Shown here piece by piece: positions 45,601 through 50,306 of a DNA stretch of 64,000 bases. This stretch comes from Elymus sibiricus. Lineage: Eukaryota; Streptophyta; Magnoliopsida; Poales; Poaceae. The notes under the pieces were generated by a model. It was given only the letters and a program-made list of their open reading frames with translations. It was not told the origin of the DNA and searched no databases. Position 1 is the first letter of the stretch. Each line of letters starts with the position of its first letter. A program made the position numbers and the translations under genes. The DNA is taken from positions 419,883,162 to 419,947,161 of the forward strand of contig CM077675.1 of NCBI GenBank assembly GCA_039707655.1. Direction: 5' to 3'.

Positions 45601-48236
45601 AAGATCCTCCGCCAATCCATCCTCGTCTTCCTCTTCCATCAGATTCTGCATTTCCGATCCTTCCTCATCCCCATCAGCCTCGCCGCTATCAGGATCTCCT
45701 ATGTTCTGACTACTCTCCCCTGCATCGTAGTCCCCTCCAATGTGTGACACATAATCTGACCGACCCTCGAGTTCAGTACCACCCATATGTTTTGACCCAG
45801 CTACATCCATCTCATCAATCGGCTGACTGACCTGGCCAGACTCGTAACCACCGCCGCCTTGTACCAGAGGATCCTCCATGGGGATGGGGAGCACTAAGGC
45901 AACGGGGTGAGTCCTCCGGCGTTTGCAGGATTCTAACCAGGTCACCCACTTATGTGTCCTATCTATCGGAACCAACTCCCAGAAATTTTTTGTACGGGAT
46001 TTCGACCACACTAACTGAATACTGACGGTGCACACATTGGGATCAAGCGAGAAATTTGTTGTCAACCAGTGTTTCAACTGACTAATGTTCACTTTTTCTG
46101 GATCGGTCAGTTGCAACTCCACATATGCAAACTCAGTCAGATCAACCCCACTCTCGTTTGTTCGGACATTACCAGGACCATAGTAAACAACAAATTTGAC
46201 TGGTTCAGACATGTCTCCTGCCATAAAAATTCATACCCATCAACCACTAAGTACCACATATTTTTTTTACAATAACCGGAATGTCTGCCACATATACATG
46301 ACTACCACTAAGCAAACAACCGATCAAACGAACTACAATTTCAGACATGTCTCCCGCAATTAAAATTCATATTACCGTCTAAGTAAATAATTTTAGTACA
46401 CTAACATGTCTCCCGCAATTAAAATTTCAGACATGTCTCCCACAATTAAAATTCATATTACCGCAATTAAAATTTCAGACATATACATGACTACCATTAC
46501 GTACCACATAATTTTTTTTACACTAACAGAAATGTCTACCACATATACATGACTACCACTAAGTAAATAACCGATCTAACGAACTAAACAATCTTCATTT
46601 ATATTATGAACTAAACAATTTTTTTTACACTAACAAAAAAGTGAAGCTCATTATACCTAAAATAAAAATGCACTAAACATAAATGTGAGATTATACCTTT
46701 GACGCGTGCTTCTCCGGCGAGCTCCTGTCCTCCGCGCTAATTCGAGCACCGAGCTGCCCACGGTCAACCCGCACGAGCTCGGCCACCGCAGACGGCTGCC
46801 CCTGCCAAGCTCCTCCAATGGCCGCCCTTTCTCACCCCCGCCCCTGCCAAGCTCCACCACAGCCGGGACCAAGCTCCAATGGCTGCCTCCACGCCGGCCT
46901 CCCTCCTCTACCCTCTCCCCCACACATGGCTCCCGGCTTCCCTCCTCTACCCCATTGCCGGATCGGGTAACTAGCAGCCGATTTCTAGCTCCATCTACTA
47001 AATTTAATGGCTAAATGGCCTGGAATCTGAAGAAATATGAGAAGGAAAGGAAGAACAGAGAGAGAGAGAGAGAGCCGAGAGAAAGGGAGGCAGGAGGAAG
47101 AAGATGGCCTGCGGCCTTATCCCGTAGCCTTTCGTCCACGGGTAGAACGATTCGTCCTCTGGTTGGACGACAGGTACGTTTCGTCCACCGGTAGGATGAA
47201 ACGTACAAGGGCCGTCGGTACGGTGCAGTTTCGTCCAATCCCAGAACGACACACGAGAGTTTCGTCCTACAGTAGGACGACAGGTACGTTTCGTCCACCG
47301 GTAGGACGACGGTGTGCTAGTTTTGCAATATTTGATTTTTGGATCTTATTTTCCGAATTTGTTCAAAAATAAGTACTATTTCCAAAAAAAAATCGACAGA
47401 CCACCTCTCTTTTTCGGCTGGCAGACAGACCACCCCTGGATTGAAAGTTACATGTGCAGAACAAAATTCTGCTTCATAAATTACTCAATCAGGCAGGTAT
47501 AAAAGAACATTGACTTTATGAACTCTAGACGCCTTGTCCATGTCCAATTGGATCGACATTTTACTACGCAATTTCACCCCTTTGCTACTGTCATCTGAAT
47601 ATTACGTGCATAATGTCAACCGGCAATGTGGCGGGAAGTAACGGTGTGCTAGACTTGTTCCAAGCCACAAAAGAAAAGATAAATATGTAATGGTAGTGGT
47701 ACTGTAGTATAATAACTTAATAAGCAATGCATAGAACAGAAAAGAAGTTCAGACGAGAGATTTCTGATTTTGTGTTGTTCCCGTGTGCTGCTCCAGGGAG
47801 CGTGGCAGACAACGTGCGGTACGGGCCACAGCTGCGCGGCAAGAAGCTCACCGAGGCGGAGGTGAAGAGCCTGCTGAGCCTGTCCGACCTGGACCCGGCC
47901 CTGTCCTCCCGGCCGGCGTCGGAGCTGTCCGTCGGCCAGGCGCAGCGCGTCGCCCTGGCCCGCACCCTCGCCAACGACCCGGAGGTGCTGCTGCTGGACG
48001 AGCCGACGAGCGCGCTGGACCCGATCTCGACGCAGAACATCGAGGAGGCCATCGTGCGGCTGAAGAAGGCGCGGGGGCTCACCGCGGTGATCGTCTCGCA
48101 CAGCGTGAAGCAGATCCAGCGGATCGCCGACCTGGTCTGCCTCGTCGTCGACGGCGAGGTCGTGGAGGTGCTCGCGCCGTCCGGCCTCTCCGAGGCCAAG
48201 CACCCCATGGCCCGCCGCTTCCTGGAGCTCAGCTGA
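15602..48236 (+). CDS. STAR1: ABC transporter ATP-binding protein, STAR1-like (ABCI17 type)
   Basis: Three exons: 15602-15617, 15733-16056 and 47797-48236, together 780 bases coding 259 aa. Splice sites are GT-AG: TCAG|GTAATT...GCAG and GACG|GTACGT...CCAG. The protein is a lone nucleotide-binding domain. Walker A is GPSGSGKST (59-67), the Q-loop Gln is about 107, the signature is LSVGQ (157-161), Walker B is LLLDE (178-182), the D-loop is SALD (185-188) and the H-loop is His215. No membrane segment is visible. In rice, STAR1 pairs with the membrane protein STAR2 to form an ABC transporter needed for aluminium tolerance and linked to UDP-glucose export. The partner here is inferred. The start gives a short MGSASDDSREHLL leader without transit-peptide features. 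All catalytic motifs are intact and codon use is GC-rich. The oddity is intron 2 (31.74 kb), which separates Walker A from the signature and Walker B. Confidence 0.9.
16392..16906. mobile_element. Stowaway-like MITE with another repeat nested inside
   Basis: Opens CTCCCTCCGTCCGTAAATAG and closes CGTGAACGGAGGGAG with TA on both sides. The arms (AAAGTTTTGAAACTTTGAC and its inverse near 16845) are separated by about 260 bp of a different repeat (about 16540-16800, CCACAGTGGATAGTAGGAGT). Confidence 0.75.
17022..18280 (+). repeat. Intronic block paralogous to 52729-53260
   Basis: Shares stretches such as GGGCAAGCATG, TTAATTATGAT, GGTGGTGCATTGC, CATTTACTTATCACA and CATAACTTTATGATGGGA, in the same order, with the block upstream of the SDR gene. 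This copy contains the LINE-like insert at 17201-18060; the other contains Stowaway MITEs. Confidence 0.75.
17201..18060 (-). mobile_element. 5'-truncated non-LTR retroposon (LINE-like) fragment
   Basis: An 860 bp insert flanked by a 12 bp direct repeat TAATCTTGCTTT (17189-17200 and 18061-18072). The left side starts T-rich, as expected for an inverted poly(A) end, followed by a wheat LINE-like 3' tail (GATAACCCTGGGCC inverted). The paralogous block near 52945-52960 lacks the insert and shows the empty site. No ORF survives. Confidence 0.65.
18359..18465 (+). repeat. Left terminal inverted repeat of MULE2
   Basis: Pairs with 47288-47394 over 107 bp, including TTTTTGAACAAATT and GCAAAACTAGCACACCGTCG. 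It runs into subterminal TCGTCC...GGACGA hairpins. Confidence 0.92.
18442..18560. repeat. Left subterminal hairpin repeats TCGTCCTNCGGTTGGACGA
   Basis: Three imperfect palindromes at about 18443-18463, 18501-18524 and 18530-18551, plus the pair TTTCGGTCA/TGACCGAAA (18473-18495). The right subterminal region (47140-47312) has the same motif five or more times. Such repeats are typical transposase or accessory-protein binding regions. Confidence 0.75.
18671..18900 (+). promoter_or_regulatory. Array of E2F-like TTTCCCGCC sites, promoter of the B3-like gene
   Basis: About seven exact TTTCCCGCC motifs and many TCTCCCGCC near-copies in 230 bp, in repeating CCAGTTTCGTTCCCGCCC units. TATAAAA follows at 18914-18920, then the leader CGCAGCAAGGTGGGTGAGCA. 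TTTCCCGC matches the plant E2F/DP consensus used for S-phase genes. Binding is inferred, not shown. Confidence 0.65.
18990..20147 (+). pseudogene. Two-domain B3-like DNA-binding protein carried by MULE2 (one frameshift)
   Basis: Four exons fit GT-AG rules: 18990-19094, 19213-19490, 19578-19762 and 19866-20147 (stop TGA). Exon 1 encodes a Cys-rich MACPFCRAPGG start. The first B3-like region spans exon 2 (GPSWEELVNDYGLRHRDMMTVRLE, with the typical W...L..GD-type pattern). The second is in exon 4 (IPCSYFIGLGDRMVFKKEG...NNLVLITFKE). Exons 1 and 2 join in frame as VVYVPCSVRSHLARYIEEY but hit a stop at about 19269-19272. A one-base shift there (TATTGAT) would pass into the long downstream frame (DLALHNSEGNLYHV). 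Either this is a pseudogene by a 1 bp insertion, or translation starts at ATG 19214. B3 assignment is by pattern, without a search. It sits behind the E2F-like array and TATA box. Confidence 0.6.
20160..20325 (+). promoter_or_regulatory. Second E2F-like array and TATA box, promoter of the 146 aa gene
   Basis: Three exact TTTCCCGCC motifs plus CTATCCCGCC/TCTCCCGCC variants, then TATATAA at 20319-20325 and the leader CGCAGTAAGGTGGGTGAGCA. The layout and leader match those at 18671-18950, so the two promoters are duplicates. Confidence 0.65.
20409..20849 (+). CDS. Small MULE2 accessory protein with acidic and Ser/Lys-rich tail, unknown function
   Basis: 146 aa, one exon, starting MSHPHYPFDRSFHSGMSDRL. 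The N-terminal half is predicted mostly helical (WEELISSDTIMNELAHSLAR; FEEIRKELLRLHGRWQKVK). The C-terminal part is DSEDEDD, then Ser/Thr/Lys repeats (KTTASSKAKSSTSTKGKRS), then EEEDD. I recognise no family. The helical middle with charged tails could suit a nuclear adaptor, but that is only a guess. The start is the first ATG after the TATA box and leader (about 85 bp). The final coding stretch (FMPSTKVKTTAS) is copied near 22155-22190 downstream of the GRF gene. The reading frame is undamaged. Confidence 0.6.
   Translation: MSHPHYPFDRSFHSGMSDRLLKLAANFKMDDRVVPWEELISSDTIMNELAHSLARSGWPPRTFEEIRKELLRLHGRWQKVKLHKSESYIRLGRNNSDLWSADSEDEDDLFMPSTKVKTTASSKAKSSTSTKGKRSASTEEEDDAFM
20850..21020. repeat. 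Tandem array of TGTTTAATTCAGTTGTA units, copy 1
   Basis: About six 18 bp units (TAATGTTTAATTCAGTTG) start right after the stop codon and end in CAGTACAAGTGTTATCTC. A near-identical array lies at 22203-22400. Confidence 0.85.
21045..21457 (+). promoter_or_regulatory. Promoter/leader of the GRF zinc-finger gene
   Basis: Short repeats of GATTGGCAGACTGTAGT and CTGATTCCTGCTGTCTGC (21115-21265) precede TATATA at 21332-21337. The ATG is 120 bp downstream. E2F-like arrays are absent here, unlike the two upstream genes. Confidence 0.5.
21458..22127 (+). CDS. GRF-type zinc-finger protein with C-terminal coiled coil (MULE2 accessory gene)
   Basis: Two exons, 21458-21673 and 21753-22127 (donor CCG|GTATGT, acceptor TGTAG), 196 aa, phase 0. 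The zinc finger has Cys residues in RCWCGDLCKVKE, then KFFMCANYEEDPP, then LCMYYRWIDTKKPDW. This is the C-x-C...C...C pattern of GRF-type fingers ending in a W-I-D motif. GRF fingers are single-strand DNA or nucleic-acid binding modules in DNA-repair enzymes such as APE2, TOP3A and NEIL3. Small plant GRF-only proteins are common in transposon-rich genomes. A long charged helix follows (EERRAKAAAEEKAEQEREW...EAREAERQIKKERARAAKAAEEAG), a likely coiled coil. The frame is intact. The role in the element is not known. Confidence 0.75.
22128..22400 (+). repeat. Duplicated 3' module of the 146 aa gene plus tandem array copy 2
   Basis: 22128-22200 repeats coding sequence of the upstream gene (ATCTGCATCGACGGAGG; TTCATGCCGAGCACCAAGG). 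22203-22400 repeats its 3' array, with five TTCAGTTGTAATGTTTAA units. So the 3' end of one accessory gene was copied behind another. Confidence 0.85.
22420..22640. repeat. CATACATAAGTAGATAG direct repeats downstream of the PMD gene
   Basis: Units of AGTAATTTGTCCCATACATAAGTAGAT and degenerate ACATAGATA variants fill the gap between the converging GRF and PMD genes. No gene. Confidence 0.7.
23512..25390 (+). repeat. 5' LTR of copia 1
   Basis: 1879 bp. It contains nine GCGGTACTACCGC-type palindromes (24655-24820) upstream of the TATA-like ATATAAATAGAGG (about 24925-24938), so the array lies in U3. Confidence 0.95.
24655..24820. repeat. Palindrome array AGCGGTACTACCGCT in the 5' LTR (nine units)
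   Basis: Each unit is a 7 bp inverted repeat around a single base, spaced by about 20 bp. The 3' LTR copy of the same element (31822-31950) has seven units, and copia 2 LTRs have six with G in place of the central C. Confidence 0.9.
25404..26644 (+). other. Long 5' untranslated leader of copia 1
   Basis: About 1.24 kb between the primer site and the polyprotein start without a long ORF, as in BARE-type elements, where it holds packaging and dimerisation signals. Nothing else is recognised. Confidence 0.7.
26645..30628 (+). CDS. Copia 1 Gag-Pol polyprotein (1327 aa, uninterrupted)
   Basis: Domain order is that of Ty1/copia. The Gag (UBN2-like) region is followed by a CCHC knuckle CFHCKGTGHWKRNC near residue 250 and an aspartic protease VFDTGAVAH near 300. 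GAG-pre-integrase HCRLGHIG is near 438. The integrase catalytic residues are HTD near 498, SDRGGEY near 562 and Glu in GVSERRNR near 599. Reverse transcriptase motif A is QMDVKTAF near 914 and YVDDILLIG near 1001. RNase H has Asp near 1171 (GYVDTSF), Glu near 1214 (CEAEY) and Asp near 1250 (FCDNTGA). No frame break is seen, and the start ATG follows the leader directly. It encodes everything needed for copy-and-paste transposition via a cytoplasmic particle. Whether it is expressed cannot be told. A YGLVQASRSW reading replaces the more usual YGLKQASR. Confidence 0.93.
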   Translation: MARAVAPLNFNAFLEKAKLKDDGSNFVDWARNLRIILTASQKAYVLDAPLGDPPAPVESLDVVNAWQARSEDYSIVQCAILYGLEPGLQRRFERHGAYEMFQELKFIFQKNARIERYEISDKFYACKMEENGSISDHVLRMSRYSTRLAELGMPLPPEAITDRVLQSLPPSYKSFVLNYNMHGMNKSVTELFAMLKAAESEIQKEHQVLMVNKTTSFKKNGKGKKGNSKKSGKAVAPLVKKPKAGPKPETVCFHCKGTGHWKRNCPKYLADKKAANNKQGIYDIHVIDVYLTNSRCSAWVFDTGAVAHICNSKQELRNRRRLAKDEVTMRVGNGSKVDVIAVGTLALRLPSGLLMNLNNCYLVPALSMNIISGSCLLRDSYSFKSENNGCSIYMSNIFYGHAPNVRGLFLLNLDSNDTHVHNIDAKRCRIDNDNTTFLWHCRLGHIGVKRMRKLHADGLLESLDFESLDTCEPCLMGKMTKTPFSGTMERASDLLEIIHTDVCGPMSIEARGGYRYFLTFTDDLSRYEYIYLMKHKSGTFEKFKQFQSEVENHRNEKIKFLRSDRGGEYLSYEFGSRLRQCGIVSQLTPPGTPQRNGVSERRNRTLLDMVRSMMSLADLPLSFWGYALETAAFTLNRAPSKSVETTPYELWFGKKPKLSFLKVWGCDAYVKKLQPEKLEPKAEKCVFIGYPKETVGYTFYLRSEGKVFVAKNGTFLEKEFLSKELSGRKIELDEVVEPLLQPESSAAQKDVSVEPTTAEEEVNDNDHEALDQVAIEPRRSTRTRTAPEWYGNPVLEVMLLDNDEPTSYGEAMMGPDSEKWLEAMKSEMGSMYENKVWTLEVLPEGRKAIQNKWIFKRKTDADGNVTVYKARHVAKGFSQVQGVDYDETFSPVAMLKSVRIMLAIAAFFDYEIWQMDVKTAFLNGFLKEELYMMQPEGFVDPENADKVCKLQRSIYGLVQASRSWNLRFDEVIKAFEFIQVYGEACIYKKVSGSSIAFLILYVDDILLIGNNIEMLEGVNEYLNKSFSMKDLGEAAFILGIKIYRDRSRRLIGLSQSTYLDKVLKKFKMDQSKKGFLPVLQGVKLSKTQCPVTAEDREKMSVIPYASAIGSIMYAMLCTRPDVSLAISMVGRFQSDPGMEHWTAVKNILKYLKRTKDMFLVYGGDQELVVKGYVDTSFDTDPDDSKSQTGYVFILNGGAVSWCSSKQNGVADSTCEAEYIAASEAAKEGVWMKEFMTDLGVVPSALNPMTLFCDNTGAIALAKEPRFHKRTRHIKRRFNSIRDYIKEDDINICKVHTDLNVADPMTKPLPRAKHEQHQNCMGVRFITM
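30679..32518 (+). repeat. 3' LTR of copia 1
   Basis: 1840 bp, ends CCCCAACA. It has seven palindrome units instead of nine; otherwise it is almost identical to the 5' LTR. Confidence 0.95.
34368..34523. repeat. 28 bp tandem repeat between transposase end and PMD start
   Basis: Five full AAAGTAAAACATAGTCCGCA-type 28 bp units and one partial, filling the 170 bp between the stop of the transposase gene (34532) and the PMD start codon (34359). The array therefore sits at the PMD promoter or transposase terminator. Confidence 0.9.
35172..37034 (-). repeat. 3' LTR of copia 2
   Basis: 1863 bp, six AGCGGTAGTACCGCT palindromes at about 35776-35892. Confidence 0.95.
37085..40890 (-). pseudogene. Copia 2 Gag-Pol polyprotein, broken
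   Basis: The reading frame opens at 40890 and matches the copia 1 protein through Gag, knuckle, protease and integrase. It is stopped by TAG near 38842, where copia 1 has GAG. The same frame continues to about 38195. There a 178 bp stretch present in copia 1 (29341-29518) is missing, which shifts the frame and removes reverse transcriptase motif A with its catalytic Asp. The rest (38158-37085) encodes YVDDILLIG and RNase H in another frame. The element cannot supply its own reverse transcriptase. Confidence 0.93.
42171..44033 (-). repeat. 5' LTR of copia 2
   Basis: 1863 bp, six palindrome units (about 42775-42891). Its terminus fuses with the transposase ORF for a few codons, which is an artefact of the insertion. 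Confidence 0.95.
46230..46700. repeat. Interspersed tandem repeats at the transposase 5' end
   Basis: Units of ACATGTCTCCCGCAATTAAA (three to four copies) alternate with CATATACATGACTACCA (three copies) and ACTAAGTAAATAACCGATC. This is leader or promoter sequence of the transposase gene on the minus strand. No ORF. Confidence 0.8.
46701..47036 (-). other. GC-rich putative first-exon/leader region of the transposase gene
   Basis: GC-rich stretch upstream of the transposase ATG, with a possible minus-strand donor TCAAAG|GTATAAT near 46700. The ORF at 46923-46657 is Gly/Arg-rich and does not look like a conserved protein. Confidence 0.4.
47140..47312. repeat. Right subterminal hairpin repeats of MULE2
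   Basis: TTTCGTCCACCGGTAGGACGA and relatives occur at least five times, often followed by CAGGTACG. The counterpart is at 18442-18560. Confidence 0.8.
47288..47394 (-). repeat. Right terminal inverted repeat of MULE2
   Basis: Inverse of 18359-18465, ending TACTATTTCCAAAAAAAAAT C at the target duplication. Confidence 0.92.
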
Positions 48237-48440
48237 ATGCTTGCTTAAATCGCCGAGTGCCGGCCTCTGCTTAATTCAGACTTTTCCTTTTTGGTCTGTG
48301 CTTAATTCAGACTTGCTACCACGACGAACGCTGTGCGATTTGGTGGGACGTGAAACTGTTGCGTTTTATCGTCTGGCTTCACAGCCGTACGATCTGTTCA
48401 AATCTGACGCTTTATCCTCGAACTTCTCCTTGTCATGAAG
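48237..48440 (+). other. Probable 3' untranslated region of the STAR1-like gene
   Basis: Follows TGA at 48234-48236. It contains a short direct repeat (TGCTTAATTCAGACTT at about 48268 and 48299). No clear AATAAA is seen in this stretch. Confidence 0.45.
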
Positions 48441-48549
48441 TGATCCGTACGATCCTCGCCCATCCCTGTCATCGCCTTTTTTTCATTGTTTTTGATACTA
48501 TAGCTTACCACTAAAGCCAAGTGTGTATCATCGACTTGATCTAAAAGCA

Positions 48550-49420
48550 AACAAAACCTCCGTTCTCTCTTGATGCAAAATATTAGCTGGTTCTAGCAAA
48601 AACCAATGGCATTCCCAGCAAAATATTCTCAGCAAGTAGTCCACTGTAGCAAAAAAACTGAGCAGGCACGCAAATGTGGCAAGTCACACTCTAGCTTATA
48701 TGGGTCGCTCGCAACATTATACGGTATGCTGGCTCCGGAATTCCCCTAAGGAGATAGCTAGCATTGTCGAATATGATTGTAATCATGATGGTTGATCAAT
48801 GAAAAGTTCCGTTTCCGCAAAAGAAAAGATTGTAGCAAACAAAAAGGTCAATTCCGATTGTAGCAACAAACAAAAGTCAATTCCAGCAAAAAAGATATAT
48901 CAGGAACAAAAACACGAGTACTCAATTGTAGCAACAAGAAAAGCCAGTTCCAACAAAATATAATGGCAGTTCCAGCAAAATAATCTCATCAGCAAAACTC
49001 AAGTAGTCGGTTGTAGCAACAAAAAAAGGCAGTCCCAGAAAAAACATAAGCCGTTTCCAGCATGCCATATACCACAGTTCTAACAATTCCATAGCACGGT
49101 TCCAGCATGGGCACACTGGTTCCAGCATCGGAAAATCACTGGTTCCAGCTTCCGACGGTGCCCGTTGTAGCACCATGATGGCCGGTTGGAACATCTAGCC
49201 CTGTGGTTGCCATCCCAGCAAAGGTTCCCTTCTGTCTCAAGCAACGACTCTTGCCGTCCAGTCGCTCGTTGGTCGTTGTCATGGCGGTTGCAACACAGTG
49301 GTCGCCGCCACGTAGCTCAAGCCATCACTGGTGGCAGCATCCCCGCACAACAAAGTACTCGCGGTGCCTAGAATCTTTTCAGCTCCCGGGATTGAGGTTA
49401 CAGCTTTCTAGCTAGGTGGA
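48550..49420. repeat. Degenerate repeat with TTCCAGCA and TTGTAGCAAC motifs
   Basis: More than a dozen GTTCCAGCA/TGTAGCAACAA words in loose series across the interval, a pattern of dispersed Triticeae elements. ORFs here are low complexity. Confidence 0.5.
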
Positions 49421-50225
49421 CGTAACATCCGATGAGTTTCGCAGCAGGGGCAGTGTTGGTATTTGGGAGGCGTCGACGGCAGGGGCGGCGGCGGTGTCGT
49501 TGGTGCTGTAGGAGGGAGTCGATGGGGGAGGAGAAGACGCCAGGAGGTCGAGGTGTGCGAAGAAGTGAGAAGGATGAGGAGAGGATAACTGTCGAGTGGG
49601 TCCACTATGGACACACGTGTGTGAGGGGATTGATCATGGCGTGAAAATAGGAAGGGCCACTACCATCACTAGGCGACTGGCCGAACTATCGGCTGGCTGG
49701 TCGATTAGAATCGTTTGGCAAAGGGGATTGGTAGAGAAGATAGCAAAAAGGAGATATGGAGAAATCAATGCAATCAAACTGGTGATGTTTGCAATTTATT
49801 TTTGACGTGACCAATAAAACTGAAAAACTTGACAATAGGGGCGTACTACGCATCGGCTGCATGATAATCTGAGAAGATCGACTGCGCGAACTGCCGTTCG
49901 ATGGAGTCGTGTGCAGTCGTCGGATCACTTCCCATCAGCCGTTGAGCCTTTGCAACAAGTGTTATGTTGCGCTCGACAATTGCAACACGAGGCTTGTTGC
50001 AGTCCTTCCAACAGGTTGTTTTTTTCCTGCACAAGAGCCGTCCAATCTGCAAGCTGACTAAAGAAAAACTTTTGGGAGGGTGTCCTCTCATTATTCCCTA
50101 AAATTACCTCTTAGTTAGAAACCGACTCATGGGAACAATCGTGCCAAGTTCAGGATTTGAATCTGGATGAAACCACCATAAAAAAGCTAATCATCTGAGC
50201 TACCCCCAGTTCACCATCTTAGTTA
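49421..50225. other. No gene recognised
   Basis: Short shadow ORFs only. A tract near 50150-50215 (GGATTTGAATCTGG...CTGAGCTACC) resembles part of a tRNA but does not fold as one. Confidence 0.5.
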
Positions 50226-50306
50226 CTACCTCTGTTCATAAATATAAGACGTTTTAGAGACTTGTATCAAGCCTCTAAAACGTCTTGTATTTATGAACAG
50301 AGGGAG
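50226..50306. mobile_element. Stowaway MITE (81 bp) at the SDR 3' end
   Basis: Perfectly paired arms CATAAATATAAGACGTTTTAGA and the inverse AAAACGTCTTGTATTTATG, ends CTACCTCTGTT/AACAGAGGGAG, TA on both sides. It supplies the last codons and stop of the shifted SDR frame. Confidence 0.9.

Larger units (their letters stand above)
34532..46224 (-). pseudogene. MuDR-type transposase of MULE2, split by copia 2, one nonsense codon
   Basis: ATG at 46224 (MAGDMSEPVKFVVYYGPG). Coding runs to 44034 and resumes at 35166. Without copia 2 and one TGTAC copy the two parts join exactly in frame (2415 bases, 805 codons). They reach a TAG at 34940-34942 after CSHVLAACG; the same frame then continues 135 codons to TGA at 34532. 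Domains: N-terminal PB1-like region, acidic linker, MuDR DNA-binding domain (CIMDSCPAKVHAHVP), MULE DDE domain with Asp458 (LCVDGTFL), Asp521 (HDRHPG) and Glu675 (NLAEVYN) by coordinate. Then comes a SWIM zinc finger (CECTCNKPKLLHLPCSH) and a terminal CCHC knuckle (CLLCAGYGHRMKYC) with an RGRGRG tail. It would cut and integrate MULE2 at its TIRs. Catalytic residues survive, but the insertion and the stop break the gene. Confidence 0.9.
18359..47394 (-). mobile_element. Giant five-gene Mutator-like element MULE2 (29036 bp with inserts, about 11.2 kb without)
   Basis: 107 bp terminal inverted repeats (18359-18465, 47288-47394) start GAATTTTTTT and GATTTTTTTT and are flanked by a perfect 9 bp duplication. 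Plus-strand genes: B3-like protein (18990-20147), acidic-tailed protein (20409-20849), GRF zinc finger (21458-22127). Minus-strand genes: PMD protein (34359-22641) and MuDR transposase (46224-34532). Two copia elements are nested at 23512-32518 and 35172-44033, each with a 5 bp duplication. Removing them and one copy of each duplication leaves 11157 bp. Non-coding tandem arrays occur near every gene. Several genes carry single stops or a frameshift, so this copy is probably no longer autonomous, but decay is mild. Confidence 0.9.
18350..47403. repeat. 9 bp target-site duplication of MULE2 (18350-18358 and 47395-47403)
   Basis: GACAGACCA occurs immediately outside both ends, a perfect 9 bp match across 29 kb. 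Confidence 0.95.
16057..47796 (+). other. Intron 2 of the STAR1-like gene, 31740 bp, filled with nested transposons
   Basis: Donor G|GTACGT at 16057 and acceptor CTCCAG ending 47796; the split Gly codon (G|GG) is restored. Contents in order: a Stowaway-like MITE, a LINE-like fragment, MULE2 (29036 bp including two copia elements), and about 390 bp of plain intron. Without MULE2 and one target copy the intron would be 2695 bp. Confidence 0.9.

Noticed and set aside
46657..46923. 88 aa Gly/Arg-rich minus-strand ORF upstream of the transposase
   Set aside because: Low-complexity, repeated RGG-like composition, no family; kept only as possible leader sequence.
50150..50215. tRNA-like stretch
   Set aside because: The T-arm-like GGATTTGAATC word lacks an acceptor stem and anticodon arm; the similar 13565-13625 tract also fails.
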